Source: Streptomyces niveus (GTDB lineage: Bacteria; Actinomycetota; Actinomycetes; Streptomycetales; Streptomycetaceae). From it: a stretch of DNA of 64,000 bases. Below the pieces are notes generated by a model. It saw only the letters and a list, made by a program, of their open reading frames with translations. It was not told where the DNA came from and did no database searches. The translations under genes and the position numbers were made by a program. The stretch spans positions 1 through 64,000 of the forward strand of contig NZ_MDCR01000257.1 of NCBI RefSeq assembly GCF_001723055.1, in the 5' to 3' direction. Shown in pieces: positions 49,701 to 59,050 of this stretch (positions are counted from its first letter, which is position 1; every line of letters starts with the position of its first letter).

Positions 49701-50492
49701 ATGCTGACCATCGGCGAGCTGGCCGCGTACGCCGGAGTGACCGTACGGGCGGTGCGGCACTACCACGCCAAGGGCCTGCTGCCGGAACCGGAGCGGGACC
49801 ACTCCGGCTACCGGAGGTACGACGCCACCGCCGTGGTCGAGCTGATCAAGATCCGTACCCTCGCCGACGCGGGAGTCCCCCTCGGGCGCGTACGGGAACT
49901 GCTCCAGGCGGGCGAGGACGAGTTCGCCACGGCGGTCGCGGACATCGACAGGCGCCTACGGGCCGAGATCCGCGAGCGCCAACAGCATCGCGAACGGATC
50001 GCCCGCCTCACTGCCGGGGACAGCCTCGTACTCCCGCCGGAGGTCGTCACGTTTCTCGACCAACTCCGGGCACTCGGGGTCGACGAGCGCATCGTCCAGG
50101 TCGAGCGCGACGGCTGGATCCCGCTGGCCGCGCACTCGCCGGGGCGCATCCCGGAATGGACGGCCCGCAAACGCCGGCAGATCGCCGACCCGCGGCTCGT
50201 CGACTTCTATCTCACCCTCGGCCAGGCCCTGGACCGCACCGACGACGACCCTCAACTGGTCGCGCTGGCCGACAAGATGGCGGCCTACATCTCGGAGGTG
50301 GCCGACGAGCGGGGCGAGGACTACGTCGACGACGCGGACATCGAGCCGCCGATCGCCAAACTGCTCGACAGCCTGGCGTTCGCCACCGCCCCGCCCGCCC
50401 GCCGGTTGATCGAGCTGCTGAGGATGCGGGGCTGGACTGGCTGGACGAAGGTCGAGCGACTGGACCCGCCGGGGAACGGGACCGGAGGGTGA
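49701..50492 (+). CDS. MerR-family regulator of the ABC exporter
   Basis: The 263-residue regulator has the N-terminal HTH 'TIGELAAYAGVTVRAVRHYHAKGLLPEPERDHSGYRRY' and coiled coil, then a 150-residue C-terminal domain ('FYLTLGQALDRTDDDPQLVALADKMAAYI') that likely binds the drug. TAGGAG lies upstream of the ATG, 12 bp after the permease stop. It is the third gene of the operon and probably activates the dyad promoter at 47901-47933. Confidence 0.9.
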   Translation: MLTIGELAAYAGVTVRAVRHYHAKGLLPEPERDHSGYRRYDATAVVELIKIRTLADAGVPLGRVRELLQAGEDEFATAVADIDRRLRAEIRERQQHRERIARLTAGDSLVLPPEVVTFLDQLRALGVDERIVQVERDGWIPLAAHSPGRIPEWTARKRRQIADPRLVDFYLTLGQALDRTDDDPQLVALADKMAAYISEVADERGEDYVDDADIEPPIAKLLDSLAFATAPPARRLIELLRMRGWTGWTKVERLDPPGNGTGG

Positions 50493-50695
50493 CGGGATGG
50501 ACGGATACCGGGTCGTGCGTGACGAAGCTGGTCGACGAACACCTCGCCTGGCCCAGGAGCCGGCGCCGAGGAAACGGCCTACAGCGGCCAGCTGGTCGAT
50601 GATCCGTACATCTGGGAGAGCCCCGGTACCAGGCTCATGACCAGCAGGGCAGGGAAGACACGCCGGGTCCAGGCTCCGGGTCCAGCGGCGCCCGC

Positions 50696-51616
50696 TCAGT
50701 CCTCGACGACACGGATGATCGTCTTGCCGGGGACGCGTTCCCGCGGCGCGAACGCGTCGGCGGCCTCGGCGAGCGGGCGTACCACGCCGACGATCGGCTT
50801 GAGCCGCCCAGCCCGCAGCCGTCCGGCCAGGTCCGCGAGGCGGGCCCGGTCAGGTTCGACGACGAAGAAGACGGCCCTCCCGTCCGCCGGCCGCACGGTG
50901 ACCGGCCCCGCGATGGTGACCAGGGTGCCTCCGGCCCGGACCAGCCCCGCGGAGCGGTCAAGGATGTCACCGCCGATCACGTCGAAGACCAGGTCGACAT
51001 CGCCGATGTCCTCCAGGCGCTCGGCCTGGAGGTCGACGAAGACGTCCGCGCCCAGTTCGAGGACGGTCTCCCGGTCGGCGGCCCGCCCGGTTCCGATCAC
51101 CCTGGCGCCGACCTCCCGGGCGAGCTGCACGGCGAGGGACCCGACACCGCCCGCGGCCCCGTGCACCAGCACGGTCTGGCCGGTGGTGAGGCGGCCGTGG
51201 TCGAAGAGGGCCTGCCAGGCGGTGAGCCCGGAGACCGGCAGTGCGGCGGCCGTGACGTGGTCGACATCAGCCGGGAGAGGAGCCAGATTGCGGGCCTCGA
51301 CCGCCGTGTACTCGGCCAGCGAGCCGTCGCGGCTCCAGTCGGCCAGACCGAACACCCGCTGGCCCACGGTCAGCCCGGTGGTGCCGTACCCCAGCTCGGT
51401 CACGACCCCGGACAGCTCGTGCCCCGGCACACTCGGCGTACGGTCCCGCCCCGCCCGGTCGGTCCAGGTACCGGCCCAGGCCAGCTCGCCCGGGGTGAAC
51501 CCGGCGGCGTGCACGCGCACGATCACGTCGTTCTCCGCGGCATGCGGATGGGGCAGATCGGTGAGAGCCAGCCCGCCGACGCCGGCGTCGCGGTCCTGGA
51601 CAGTGATGGCTCGCAT
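50696..51616 (-). CDS. Quinone-oxidoreductase-like MDR enzyme
   Basis: The 306-residue zinc-free MDR protein has a GroES-like N-domain 'ENDVIVRVHAAGFTPGELAWAG', 'VPGHELSGVV', then 'VLVHGAAGGVGSLAVQLAREVGARVIGT'. It matches the NADPH:quinone reductase branch, which reduces quinones or enones. ATG 51616 has GAGAGGA upstream; longer readings lack domain sequence. It is the only MDR in the window without an adjacent divergent regulator. The 203 bp between its stop and the MerR gene hold a start-less frame ('LVDDPYIWESPGTRLM') that may be a gene fragment. Confidence 0.88.
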   Translation of the reverse strand: MRAITVQDRDAGVGGLALTDLPHPHAAENDVIVRVHAAGFTPGELAWAGTWTDRAGRDRTPSVPGHELSGVVTELGYGTTGLTVGQRVFGLADWSRDGSLAEYTAVEARNLAPLPADVDHVTAAALPVSGLTAWQALFDHGRLTTGQTVLVHGAAGGVGSLAVQLAREVGARVIGTGRAADRETVLELGADVFVDLQAERLEDIGDVDLVFDVIGGDILDRSAGLVRAGGTLVTIAGPVTVRPADGRAVFFVVEPDRARLADLAGRLRAGRLKPIVGVVRPLAEAADAFAPRERVPGKTIIRVVED

Positions 51617-51814
51617 GGGGTTCCTCTCTGATCCACGGAAGCGCCGGGGGACGGGCGCTCTGCTGATCCCGCTCTCACGGTAATCATGGGGCGGCCCAGG
51701 CAGGTGGGCCATCGTGAGAGTGAAACGTTGGGCCAGTTGCCGCCTTCGCCGGGTTCCGCCCCAGAACCTTCCGGCGGACGCCCGCCCCGCGACACCTGCG
51801 GGCAGGCATGAGCG

Positions 51815-52360
51815 TCAGCCGGCCGACGGTGACTCGCTGTGAGGGAGGGCGGCGAGGAGCAGAGCCGTCGCGCTCCCGGCCTCCGTGATCTCCCCGGCAC
51901 GCACCGCCGCCACGGCGTCGGACAGCGGGCGCCAGTGGACCGTCATCCCGACTTCCGTCCCCTCACGCCGCATGGTGCCGGGACGCAGGTCGGTGACGAG
52001 CATCAGGTGGGTGCGGGCAGCGGTGACGCCGGGCAGCGGATCGATCACACCGAGCGTGTCCACGTGCGCGGCCGTCAGCCCGGTCTCCTCCTCCAACTCG
52101 CGCAGAGCCGCGCGGTATTGATTCTCACCGTCCATCCCGCCGCCGGGCAGATGCACCATCCGCCGACCCTGCAAGTAGAAGTCGTCCTCGACCAGCAGGA
52201 CTTGACCGTCGGTGTCGAGTGCCACGACGCGTACGCCGTCGCCGACGGTGACATGCTCGTAGGCACCCGCGATGCCGTCCGGTCGCCGGACCGCATCTCG
52301 ACGCAACGTCAGGAACGGGCCCTGGTACATCACTTCTGTCGCCAGCCGCTTCCACCCCAT
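51815..52360 (-). CDS. Nudix hydrolase (ADP-ribose pyrophosphatase-like)
   Basis: The 181-residue protein has a perfect Nudix box GX5EX7REUXEEXGU ('GGMDGENQYRAALRELEEETGL', first G to final L). The N-terminal beta-sheet 'VMYQGPFLTLRRDAVRRPDG' is typical of ADP-ribose pyrophosphatases. ATG 52360 is used; a GTG at 52390 would add ten residues. It hydrolyses a nucleoside-diphosphate derivative, with NDP-sugar or ADP-ribose the usual substrate of this shape. Confidence 0.88.
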   Translation of the reverse strand: MGWKRLATEVMYQGPFLTLRRDAVRRPDGIAGAYEHVTVGDGVRVVALDTDGQVLLVEDDFYLQGRRMVHLPGGGMDGENQYRAALRELEEETGLTAAHVDTLGVIDPLPGVTAARTHLMLVTDLRPGTMRREGTEVGMTVHWRPLSDAVAAVRAGEITEAGSATALLLAALPHSESPSAG

Positions 52361-52373
52361 ACCGGTGAGTGTG

Positions 52374-52911
52374 TCACCGGCCGCGGCCACTCTGCGAAGC
52401 GAGACCCGGGCAGTGCCACCGGCCAGTGATCAGTACAGCGGGCCGAAGGAGAGGACGTGCAGGGCGGCTAAGCGGGCCCGCCAACCCGATGGCCGTCAAC
52501 GCGATGACCATGGCGAGGCTCAGGAGACAGACGAGGACGCCGGAGGTCCGAAGCCGCCACCCCTCCCGGGCCATGTCCCAGCCTGCGCTCACGCCATGAC
52601 GGACCGGAATCGCGAGGGAACCGATCAACCAGCACGCCAGCGCCGCGTACCACTCGTACGCGCCGAGAAGGCCGCCCACCAAAATCGCCGCGGCTGCAAG
52701 CAGGTAGAGCGACACCAAGAGACGTAAAGCCGCACCCTTTCGCTCCCCTGATCTCCACCCGGTCGATCGCGGCAACTGGGATGTGCCTCTCGAAAGCCCG
52801 CGACTCCATGATCAGAACGCCCTGTTCAAGCCGGGCCGCAACGCAACGGCGCCGTCCGGGAAGGATCACCAGCGAGGTGACCTCTGAGGCGATACTCGCG
52901 TCTGGGGCCAT
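52374..52911 (-). pseudogene. Frameshifted small membrane protein gene
   Basis: From 52911 one frame reads a PH-like strand pattern ('SLVILPGRRRCVAARLEQGV', 'ESRAFERHIPVAAIDRVEIRG') and then degenerates into Arg/Pro-rich sequence. At the same place (around 52735-52745, an A/G run) the overlapping frame begins a good membrane protein with three hydrophobic segments ('LLVSLYLLAAAAILVGGLLGAYEWYAALACW', 'TSGVLVCLLSLAMVIALTAIGLAG'). The simplest reading is one gene with a PH-like N-domain and membrane tail broken by a frameshift. Two overlapping genes cannot be excluded. Confidence 0.5.
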
Positions 52912-52968
52912 ATGGGCAGGCTAAAGCGTGCGGCGGGAGTTTGGACCGGGGGTGGCGAAGCGGGTTTC

Positions 52969-52993
52969 CAAGACCGCCTAGCGGACGGTCTTG
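52969..52993. terminator. Hairpin in the 200-bp divergent space
   Basis: CAAGACCG (52969-52976) and CGGTCTTG (52986-52993) form a perfect 8-bp stem with a 9-nt loop. It sits upstream of both divergent neighbours, so it may be the terminator of a lost gene. A start-less minus-strand frame ends here in 'ATEHLLARKQHHKTVR'. Confidence 0.4.
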
Positions 52994-53115
52994 TGATGTT
53001 GCTTGCGGGCGAGGAGGTGCTCGGTCGCCCGGCGTTCGCTTTGGTCACCAACTGAGCTGCCCGGCTTGTCGGACGGGCCCAGGGCGTGTGCCGGAAGTGC
53101 TCTAGGTTGGCCAAT

Positions 53116-53637
53116 GTGAGTGCTCGGGGGCGGAGGTACCGGTATGTCGGACCGGTCGAGCTGAAGGCTGCGGTCCGGCCTGGCAGCGGCGGGTGCCGGA
53201 TCAGCTCGGCGGCCGACTTCGGTGGTTGGATCGCTGGGCGATCGGCCGCGGAGTTGGCGGAGCCGTTCACTTTTGTGGTGGGCACGGACGGTGTGCTTCG
53301 GCTGGCGCCGCGACGGAGCGAGCACGTGGCCTGTGCCGGCGGAGACATGGTTCTGAGTGCCGGCGAGATCAGCTTCACGCGCGATGCAGATCGGTGGGCC
53401 GTGAGCGAGGTCAGCAACCAGTCCACCGGGTACTGCCCGGACGTCATCTCCTGGTCGGCAGTGGCGCGTGCTCTGGACGAAGCAGAGCTCGGGCGGCCCT
53501 CCGGCTTCACCCACGAGGTGGTGTTCCGGCGGTGCCCCAACTGCCAGGAGCACAACATCGTGCGCGAGGACGACTTCGTCTGCGTCTTCTGCGACGGCGA
53601 TCTGCCCGCGACATGGAACATGGATTCCACCGCGTGA
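53116..53637 (+). CDS. Conserved hypothetical protein with C-terminal zinc ribbon
   Basis: The 173-residue protein starts at GTG 53116, 7 nt after TAGGTT (53103-53108), giving a leaderless transcript. The body is alpha/beta ('RYVGPVELKAAVRPGSG', 'FTFVVGTDGVLRLAPRRSEHVACAGGD'). The end carries 'RRCPNCQEHNIVREDDFVCVFCDGDLP', a CX2C...CX2C zinc ribbon. It is a recognisable streptomycete protein type of unknown function; I cannot give a role. Confidence 0.72.
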   Translation: MSARGRRYRYVGPVELKAAVRPGSGGCRISSAADFGGWIAGRSAAELAEPFTFVVGTDGVLRLAPRRSEHVACAGGDMVLSAGEISFTRDADRWAVSEVSNQSTGYCPDVISWSAVARALDEAELGRPSGFTHEVVFRRCPNCQEHNIVREDDFVCVFCDGDLPATWNMDSTA

Positions 53638-53698
53638 CGGCTGAGGTCACGGCCACTCGTTCCTTGTTGCGGATGCCTGTCAGACGGAGGACCTCGAT

Positions 53699-54199
53699 AT
53701 GGCCATTCTCTCGCGGCAGGCCGGCGAGGATGTCGGTGCCTACATCATGGGCCGCCGGATGTTCGGTCCCGGGACCGGTGAGTGGGACCAGGAGTGGACC
53801 GGCTGGTGGGGGCCGAATCCGCCGTACCACGCGCCGGTGTTCGTGCTCAGTCACCACCCGCGTGAGCCGCTGACCATGGAGGGCGGCACGACGTTCACCT
53901 TCGTCACCGATGGGATCGAGTCGGCGCTGGAGCAGGCGAGGAAGGCGGCCGGTAACCAGAAGGTCGTGATCGCCGGTGGCGCGAACGCGGTCCGCCAGTA
54001 CCTCGCCGCCGGGCTGATCGACGAACTGCTCCTGCACATCGTGCCCGTCACGCTCGGGGCGGGCGAGCGGCTGCTGGAGGGCGTTGGCGGCCTGAAGCTG
54101 GACCCGGTGGAGGTGATCGCGTCCCCGACGGTGACGCATGTGCGGTACCGACTCTCCATGGCTTCATGGCGAACACGGTGGGGGCCAATCGGCTCCTGA
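53699..54199 (+). pseudogene. N-terminally truncated RibD-C/dihydrofolate-reductase-family protein
   Basis: The 166-residue product begins inside the family: 'QAGEDVGAYIMGRRMFGPGTGEWD', 'HAPVFVLSHHPREPL', 'VVIAGGANAVRQYLAAGLIDELLLHIVPVTLGAGERLLEG', 'VTHVRYRL'. The roughly 60-70-residue N-terminal part with the first strand and NADPH-pocket residues ('SLDGF'-type) is missing. GGAGGA lies 7 nt before ATG 53699, so the shortened gene could still be translated. The C-terminal extension after 'YRL' is not family sequence. It probably lost activity. Confidence 0.65.
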
Positions 54200-54621
54200 C
54201 TCCGGCGATGGTCAGGTTCACCTGTGGTGTTCTGTCCATCGCTTCGATTGTGAGCGTCATGGCCGCTTCGTCATGACCGCCTGACCGGACAGGCCCATGT
54301 AACGGTCCAGCGCGGTGCAGCTCTTCATGGTGGTCGCCACACTCTTCTTGTCCTGTTGGGGGTTCTTGAACGATCAGCCGGTTTCCCCGTCGAGCTCCCC
54401 TACAGGTGGGCGGTTCCGGCGCCTGCGGCGTACCTCGCAGAGGGCGGGTCCGCAAAGTCCCGTCTGGCTGACGCCGCCTGGCACGCACGCTCGCCGCGTT
54501 GTCGGGCCCGACCAGGTACGGCCAGGCCATCCACAACGCCGATCCTCCGCCTTGCGGTCGCACGCACCACCCGCCGTCAGCCCCGCCCTGCAAACGGACG
54601 ACGGGACCTCGCGGGCACGTC
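54200..54621. other. Gene-poor scar between the truncated reductase and glycoside genes
   Basis: About 420 bp without a supportable gene. Minus-strand start-less frames such as 'ATTMKSCTALDRYMGLSGQA' and 'MTLTIEAMDRTPQVNLTIAG' look protein-like but end quickly. No inverted repeats or target duplications were spotted. With the truncated gene on one side, this is probably a deletion or insertion scar. Confidence 0.4.
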
Positions 54622-56604
54622 CTAGTCCCGCCCAGCCACGGTGAAGGAGTACGACACCGCGAAGGGCACATGGCCGTACGTCACAGTGATCGCTTCGCGG
54701 GGCTTCGCGTGCAGCGTCGCCATGTCGAGGGTCGCGCTGAACGTCTTCGAGTTCTTCGCCGTCTGTGTGACGGTCAGCGGCTTGGCCGGGTGGTCGCCCA
54801 CGCGTACCTCGACCGTGCCCTCGCCGAGGGCTTCGGCGTCCAGGTTCAGCGGTGCCGACAGCTCCACCCGGACCGTCTCATCGGCCTTCACGACCTTCGC
54901 GGGAGCGTGGTCGTGGGCCGTCACCCTCAGGCGAGTCTGGTCAACCGCCCGCCATGCCAGTGACTCGTTCCAGGCGGTGTTGAAGGCAACCCACCCTTCG
55001 GTGTGCCCGATATTGCCCTTCTCCGGGCTGAAGGGGTAGAGCCCGTTCTTCGGGCTGCCGTCGAGCACGCCCGACTCACCCTCCAGCAGCCCCGCTCCTC
55101 CGTAGTACTCGGAATACCAACCGCGTTCCACGCCCTCGAATCCGGCCGTCCCACTCGGCGCGTCGTAGGAAGCGTGACGTCCTGCCGGGTTGCGGCCGAA
55201 GAGGTTGTCGACCTGTGCCGTGGCGATTTCACGGAGCCGGCCGGCCAGCGGATCATTTCCCAGAAGGCGCGCCGCCGCGAGTGCGGGCGCGGAGAAGCCG
55301 GCCACGTTTCCCACCTCGTTGGGATCGTCGGCCCCGCCGCCGGTGAAGGCGGGAATGGTCCAGCGGTCGGCGGAGTAGCGGCGGAAGTCCCAGAGATTGT
55401 CCGAGCGTTCCACGGCAATCCGGGCCCACTCCCGCACGAACCGGGTGACGCCCCGTGGAGCCTTGTCCGGATACGACTCGGCGAACTGCACCAATCCCGT
55501 GATCAGTACGTGTTCGCTCTGCCGCTGCCCCTTGGTGACGCGCGGATCCGTGAGATCCAGGTTGTCGACCAGCCAAGAGGCCTGCTTCTGGGCAGCGTTG
55601 AGATAGCGGTCGGCGTCATCTCGGCCCTCACGCTTCGCCACCTCGTACATCATCACGTTCGGCCACACCGAATGCCCCGGCGCGAGCTCCCCTTTTCCTG
55701 TTCCCACCTGCGTGTAGACCTGGAGCAGGTCCCCGGTGTGGGGCGTGAGCGCCTGCCAGGAGTACCGATCGCGGGCGGGGTCGTCCCAGGTGGCGAAGAG
55801 ATGGGCGGTGGCACGCTGATATACCGAGTCGGGTATGTACTTCTTGAGTTGCGGATAGGCAAAGGCGAACGCGGCGAGTTGCTCCTTGAGTTGAGGGTCG
55901 TTCACGTCTTCCTCCAGGAGCACCTCGACGCCCCAGTGAATGAGACGCACGATCTCCGGTGTGTCTTCCGGCAGTGTCACCGGAAGCCCCTTGTAGACGG
56001 CGCTGTTCACATGGATACGGTCGAACGCGCTGGGGTTCGCCAGATACATGTCGACGAGCGTCTGGATTTCCTTGGAGTACTGCGCCGCGTCACGCCACGC
56101 CACTCCTTTCATGCACTCGCGCGGCCCGTACTCGTCGCTGACCGGATCGGTTGTCTTGCGCGTGTAGTCCCCGAAGTAGCACCGACTGCCCGACATGAAT
56201 TCGATGGCGCGCCGATAGGAAACCCGGTCCGTCCAGTACGCGCCGATGCCGAAGGGTACGGAGGTGCCCACCCCCGCTTTTCCGGTGACGGTGACGACGA
56301 AGTCACCCGTGTCGCGCGGGTCGAACGCGGTGAAAACGCCTGTGCCGTCCTTGATCTTCCCTCCGTACCTGACAGCACCTGAGGCATCGGTGACCGTGAA
56401 CCTCGCACCGTCCTCCGCTCGTGGCGCGGTGAAGCGCTTGGACTCGCCCAGTCCGAAGCCGCTCTGGTTGAGCAGCACGGGCTGTGCGGCCATGGGATCG
56501 CCCGCCGCCGTGCCGGCGGAAACCGGATCGGCCGCGGCAACGGCCGCGCCTGGAACGGCTCCCAGGATGAGCGCACCTGCGGCTACCAGCAGACGGACCT
56601 TCAT
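54622..56604 (-). CDS. Secreted GH9-like (alpha/alpha)6 glycosidase-type protein
   Basis: The 660-residue protein has a signal peptide ('LLVAAGALILGAVPGAAVAA'). An N-terminal Ig/E-set domain as in GH9 enzymes ('PVLLNQSGFGLGESKRFTAPRAEDGARFTVTD', residues about 40-125) leads into a long helical domain ('RDAAQYSKEIQTLVDMYLANP', 'HVLITGLVQFAESYPD', 'DDPNEVGNVAGFSAPALAAARLLGN', 'NLFGRNPAGRHASYD') and a C-terminal beta-sandwich (about 570-660). The 'GRNPAGR' motif recalls GH9 'GxNPxGRS'. The catalytic acids are not pinned down. It follows the GH42 gene by 41 bp in one operon and likely acts outside the cell. Confidence 0.7.
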   Translation of the reverse strand: MKVRLLVAAGALILGAVPGAAVAAADPVSAGTAAGDPMAAQPVLLNQSGFGLGESKRFTAPRAEDGARFTVTDASGAVRYGGKIKDGTGVFTAFDPRDTGDFVVTVTGKAGVGTSVPFGIGAYWTDRVSYRRAIEFMSGSRCYFGDYTRKTTDPVSDEYGPRECMKGVAWRDAAQYSKEIQTLVDMYLANPSAFDRIHVNSAVYKGLPVTLPEDTPEIVRLIHWGVEVLLEEDVNDPQLKEQLAAFAFAYPQLKKYIPDSVYQRATAHLFATWDDPARDRYSWQALTPHTGDLLQVYTQVGTGKGELAPGHSVWPNVMMYEVAKREGRDDADRYLNAAQKQASWLVDNLDLTDPRVTKGQRQSEHVLITGLVQFAESYPDKAPRGVTRFVREWARIAVERSDNLWDFRRYSADRWTIPAFTGGGADDPNEVGNVAGFSAPALAAARLLGNDPLAGRLREIATAQVDNLFGRNPAGRHASYDAPSGTAGFEGVERGWYSEYYGGAGLLEGESGVLDGSPKNGLYPFSPEKGNIGHTEGWVAFNTAWNESLAWRAVDQTRLRVTAHDHAPAKVVKADETVRVELSAPLNLDAEALGEGTVEVRVGDHPAKPLTVTQTAKNSKTFSATLDMATLHAKPREAITVTYGHVPFAVSYSFTVAGRD

Positions 56605-56645
56605 GGGCCACCTCACTTTCGATGGGAGGAAAGGAATGCGCGAGA

Positions 56646-58664
56646 TCACTGAGGGGTCTCCGCGACTACGGCGACTTCGCCCGCGGGAATGGTGAGAACG
56701 CCCGGCGAACGGGTGCCCGACAGGAGATCGATTCCTGTCGTGGCCACCCGCGCCGGCTGATCGGTGTGGTTCACGGCGAAGAGCCAGGACCTGCCGTCGG
56801 GGGCGCTGCGGCGGGTGACTTCCACTCCACGGCCGGCGCCCCCGACCGGAGCGGCGCAGCCGGCCGCTGCCGCCCACCGCGGAAGGAGCCGCAGAAGGGA
56901 GGCGGAGTCCGGGCGGGTGGCCAGGTAGCGGGCGGTGCCGTGGCGCAGTACGGCCGGGCCGCCCCGCGCGGGGCCGTCGGCGAACCGGCTCTCCACCTCC
57001 GTGCCCGGGTCGGGCAGCACCCGCTCGGCCCACAACAGGCCGGTCGAGCCGTCGTCCAGACCGACGGACGCTCCGGCGGCGAGCGGCAGGTACTCGTCCA
57101 CCCGCAGGCCGAGCAGGTCACGCAGCACACCCGGATACGGGCCGGGGTGGACGCGGTCGTGCGGGTCGGCCACCCCGCTGAACGGGCCGACGACCAGATG
57201 GCCGCCTTGGGCCGCGTAATCCTCCAGTGCCCTCGCCGTGCCGGCCGACAGGGCATAGAGCGAGGGCACCAGCAGCAGGCGCTGTTCCCCGGGGTCGCCG
57301 GGGCCGGACACCAGGTCGCAGGAGAGCCCGAGTTCCCACAGGGCGCGGTGCCAGTCGCGCAGGACACCGGTGTACGTCAGGTCGCTGCTGGGCCGGTGGG
57401 GCAACTGGAGGGCCCACATCGCCTCGTAGTCGAGGAGCAGGGCGATGTCGGCGCGCGGACACGTGCTGCCCGCGACGTCGGCGAGGGAAGCAACCGTACT
57501 GCCGAGTGCCTTGGCCTCCCGCCAGACGCGGGTGTCCTCACCGCCGTGGGGAAGCATGGCCGAATGCCACTTCTCCGGTCCGTACACGGACTGGCGCCAT
57601 TGGAAGAACAGGGCTGCGTCCGCGCCGCGTGCGAGATGGGTGAGCGTGTTGCGGGCCATCTCCCCGGGGGTCTTCGCGATGTTGCGGGGCTGCCATTGCA
57701 CGGCGGAGGTGGAGTGCTCCATGAGCATCCAGGGCTGCCCGGCCGCGAGAGCGCGGGTGAGATCGGCGGCGAAGGCGAGGTCGGCGGCACGGTCCGGGTT
57801 CTCGGAGGAGAGATAGTGGTCGTTCGAGACGATGTCGACCTCGCGCGCCCAGCGCCAGTAGTCACTCCAACGAAGTGAGCCCGTCATGAAGTTGGTGGTG
57901 ACCGGGCGGCCGGGGGAGTGGGCGCGCACGATGTCGCGTTCGGCGCGGAAGCAGGCCAGGTGCTCGGCGTCGCTGAAGCGGCAGAAGTCCAGCCACAGCC
58001 CCGGCGAGAGACTGCTGGTGCTGGGCCGAGGCGGAGCGACCTGCTCCCAGTCGCTGTAGCGCATGCCCCAAACGGCGGTGCCCCAGGGGTCGTTGAGGGC
58101 GGCGAGGTCGTCTCCGTACGTGGTGCGCAGCCAGTGGCGGAAGGCGTCGGCGGAGATGTCGCACCAGCAGTGCGGGTTCCCGTTGGCGTACTCGTTGTTG
58201 ATGTGCCACATCACCACGGCCGGGTGGTCGCCGTAACGCTCGGCGAGGCGGCGGGTGATCACGGCCGCACGTTCCCGGTAGGTGGGGGACGAGGGACAGT
58301 ACGCCTGCCGGGAGCCGGGCGCGAGCCTTCGTCCGTCGGCGGTCACCGGCAGTGATTCGGGGTGCGCGTGGGAGAACCAGAGCGGCGGTGCGGCGGTCGG
58401 CGTGGCCAGGTCGACGGCGATGCCCGCGTCGTGCAGGAGGGCGATGACCTCGTCCAGGCCGGAGAAGTCGAAGGCGCCCGGGGCGGGTTCGACCCAGGAC
58501 CAGGCGAAGACGCCGAGGTTCACCAGGTTGACGCCGGCCTCGCACATCAGGCGGACATCGTCCTTCCACGTCGACCTGGACCACTGTTCCGGGTTGTAGT
58601 CGGCGCCGAAGGCGGGGCGCGGGATTCGGTTCCATGCGTGGTGCGGCCGGTCGGATCGCGGCAT
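56646..58664 (-). CDS. GH42 beta-galactosidase
   Basis: The 672-residue protein matches GH42: 'FGADYNPEQWSRSTWKDDVRLMCEAGVNLVNLGVFAWSWVEP', 'WFSHAHPESLPV', acid/base Glu158 in 'MWHINNEYAN', nucleophile Glu316 in 'WMLMEHSTSAVQW', then the trimerisation domain ('ALLLDYEAMWALQLPHRPS') and a C-terminal beta domain. There is no signal peptide, so it is cytoplasmic. It cleaves terminal beta-galactosides, probably from imported oligosaccharides. AGGAG lies 8 nt before ATG 58664. It is the first gene of a two-gene operon. Confidence 0.92.
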   Translation of the reverse strand: MPRSDRPHHAWNRIPRPAFGADYNPEQWSRSTWKDDVRLMCEAGVNLVNLGVFAWSWVEPAPGAFDFSGLDEVIALLHDAGIAVDLATPTAAPPLWFSHAHPESLPVTADGRRLAPGSRQAYCPSSPTYRERAAVITRRLAERYGDHPAVVMWHINNEYANGNPHCWCDISADAFRHWLRTTYGDDLAALNDPWGTAVWGMRYSDWEQVAPPRPSTSSLSPGLWLDFCRFSDAEHLACFRAERDIVRAHSPGRPVTTNFMTGSLRWSDYWRWAREVDIVSNDHYLSSENPDRAADLAFAADLTRALAAGQPWMLMEHSTSAVQWQPRNIAKTPGEMARNTLTHLARGADAALFFQWRQSVYGPEKWHSAMLPHGGEDTRVWREAKALGSTVASLADVAGSTCPRADIALLLDYEAMWALQLPHRPSSDLTYTGVLRDWHRALWELGLSCDLVSGPGDPGEQRLLLVPSLYALSAGTARALEDYAAQGGHLVVGPFSGVADPHDRVHPGPYPGVLRDLLGLRVDEYLPLAAGASVGLDDGSTGLLWAERVLPDPGTEVESRFADGPARGGPAVLRHGTARYLATRPDSASLLRLLPRWAAAAGCAAPVGGAGRGVEVTRRSAPDGRSWLFAVNHTDQPARVATTGIDLLSGTRSPGVLTIPAGEVAVVAETPQ

Positions 58665-59050
58665 GGGGAAGCTCCTGAGCTCTGAGCAGCGAAGTGAGAG
58701 ATCAGCGAAGTGAGGGACCGACGACGTGCGGTATCGGCGCCGTGCGGGGTCCACAACTCGACGCCGGCGGGAGGAGCGCGTCGTACACGACGTCCCCGTC
58801 CTGGAGCCCAAGACGGGTGCGGGAGAAGGCAGTTGATGCACCGTGAGCGCGCTCAACTTAGGCGCGCCGCATCAGGCTGTCAACGGCCGGAAAACATTCC
58901 CGTCACGCCCTTGACGCTCCCTCGCAACGTCCGTACGTTCCCTGGTCATACGTAGAAGCAAGTGCCAGGAAACCTCTTCCGTGGATGCTCATACGTATGA
59001 GCAGCTCTTTTGTGCACAGCCCCGCCCTTACGAGGAGCCAGGAGTCAGCC
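58665..59050. promoter_or_regulatory. Divergent control region of the glycan locus
   Basis: The 386-bp divergent space contains a perfect 12-bp palindrome TGAGCGCGCTCA (58844-58855), of LacI-type shape, nested in AGTTGA (58831-58836) and TCAACT (58853-58858). A rightward promoter TTGACG (58911-58916), 17 bp, TACGTT (58934-58939) has a second palindrome AACGT-N4-ACGTT (58926-58939) overlapping its -10. Palindromes at the divergent start point to a local sugar-responsive repressor whose gene is outside the window. Confidence 0.6.
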
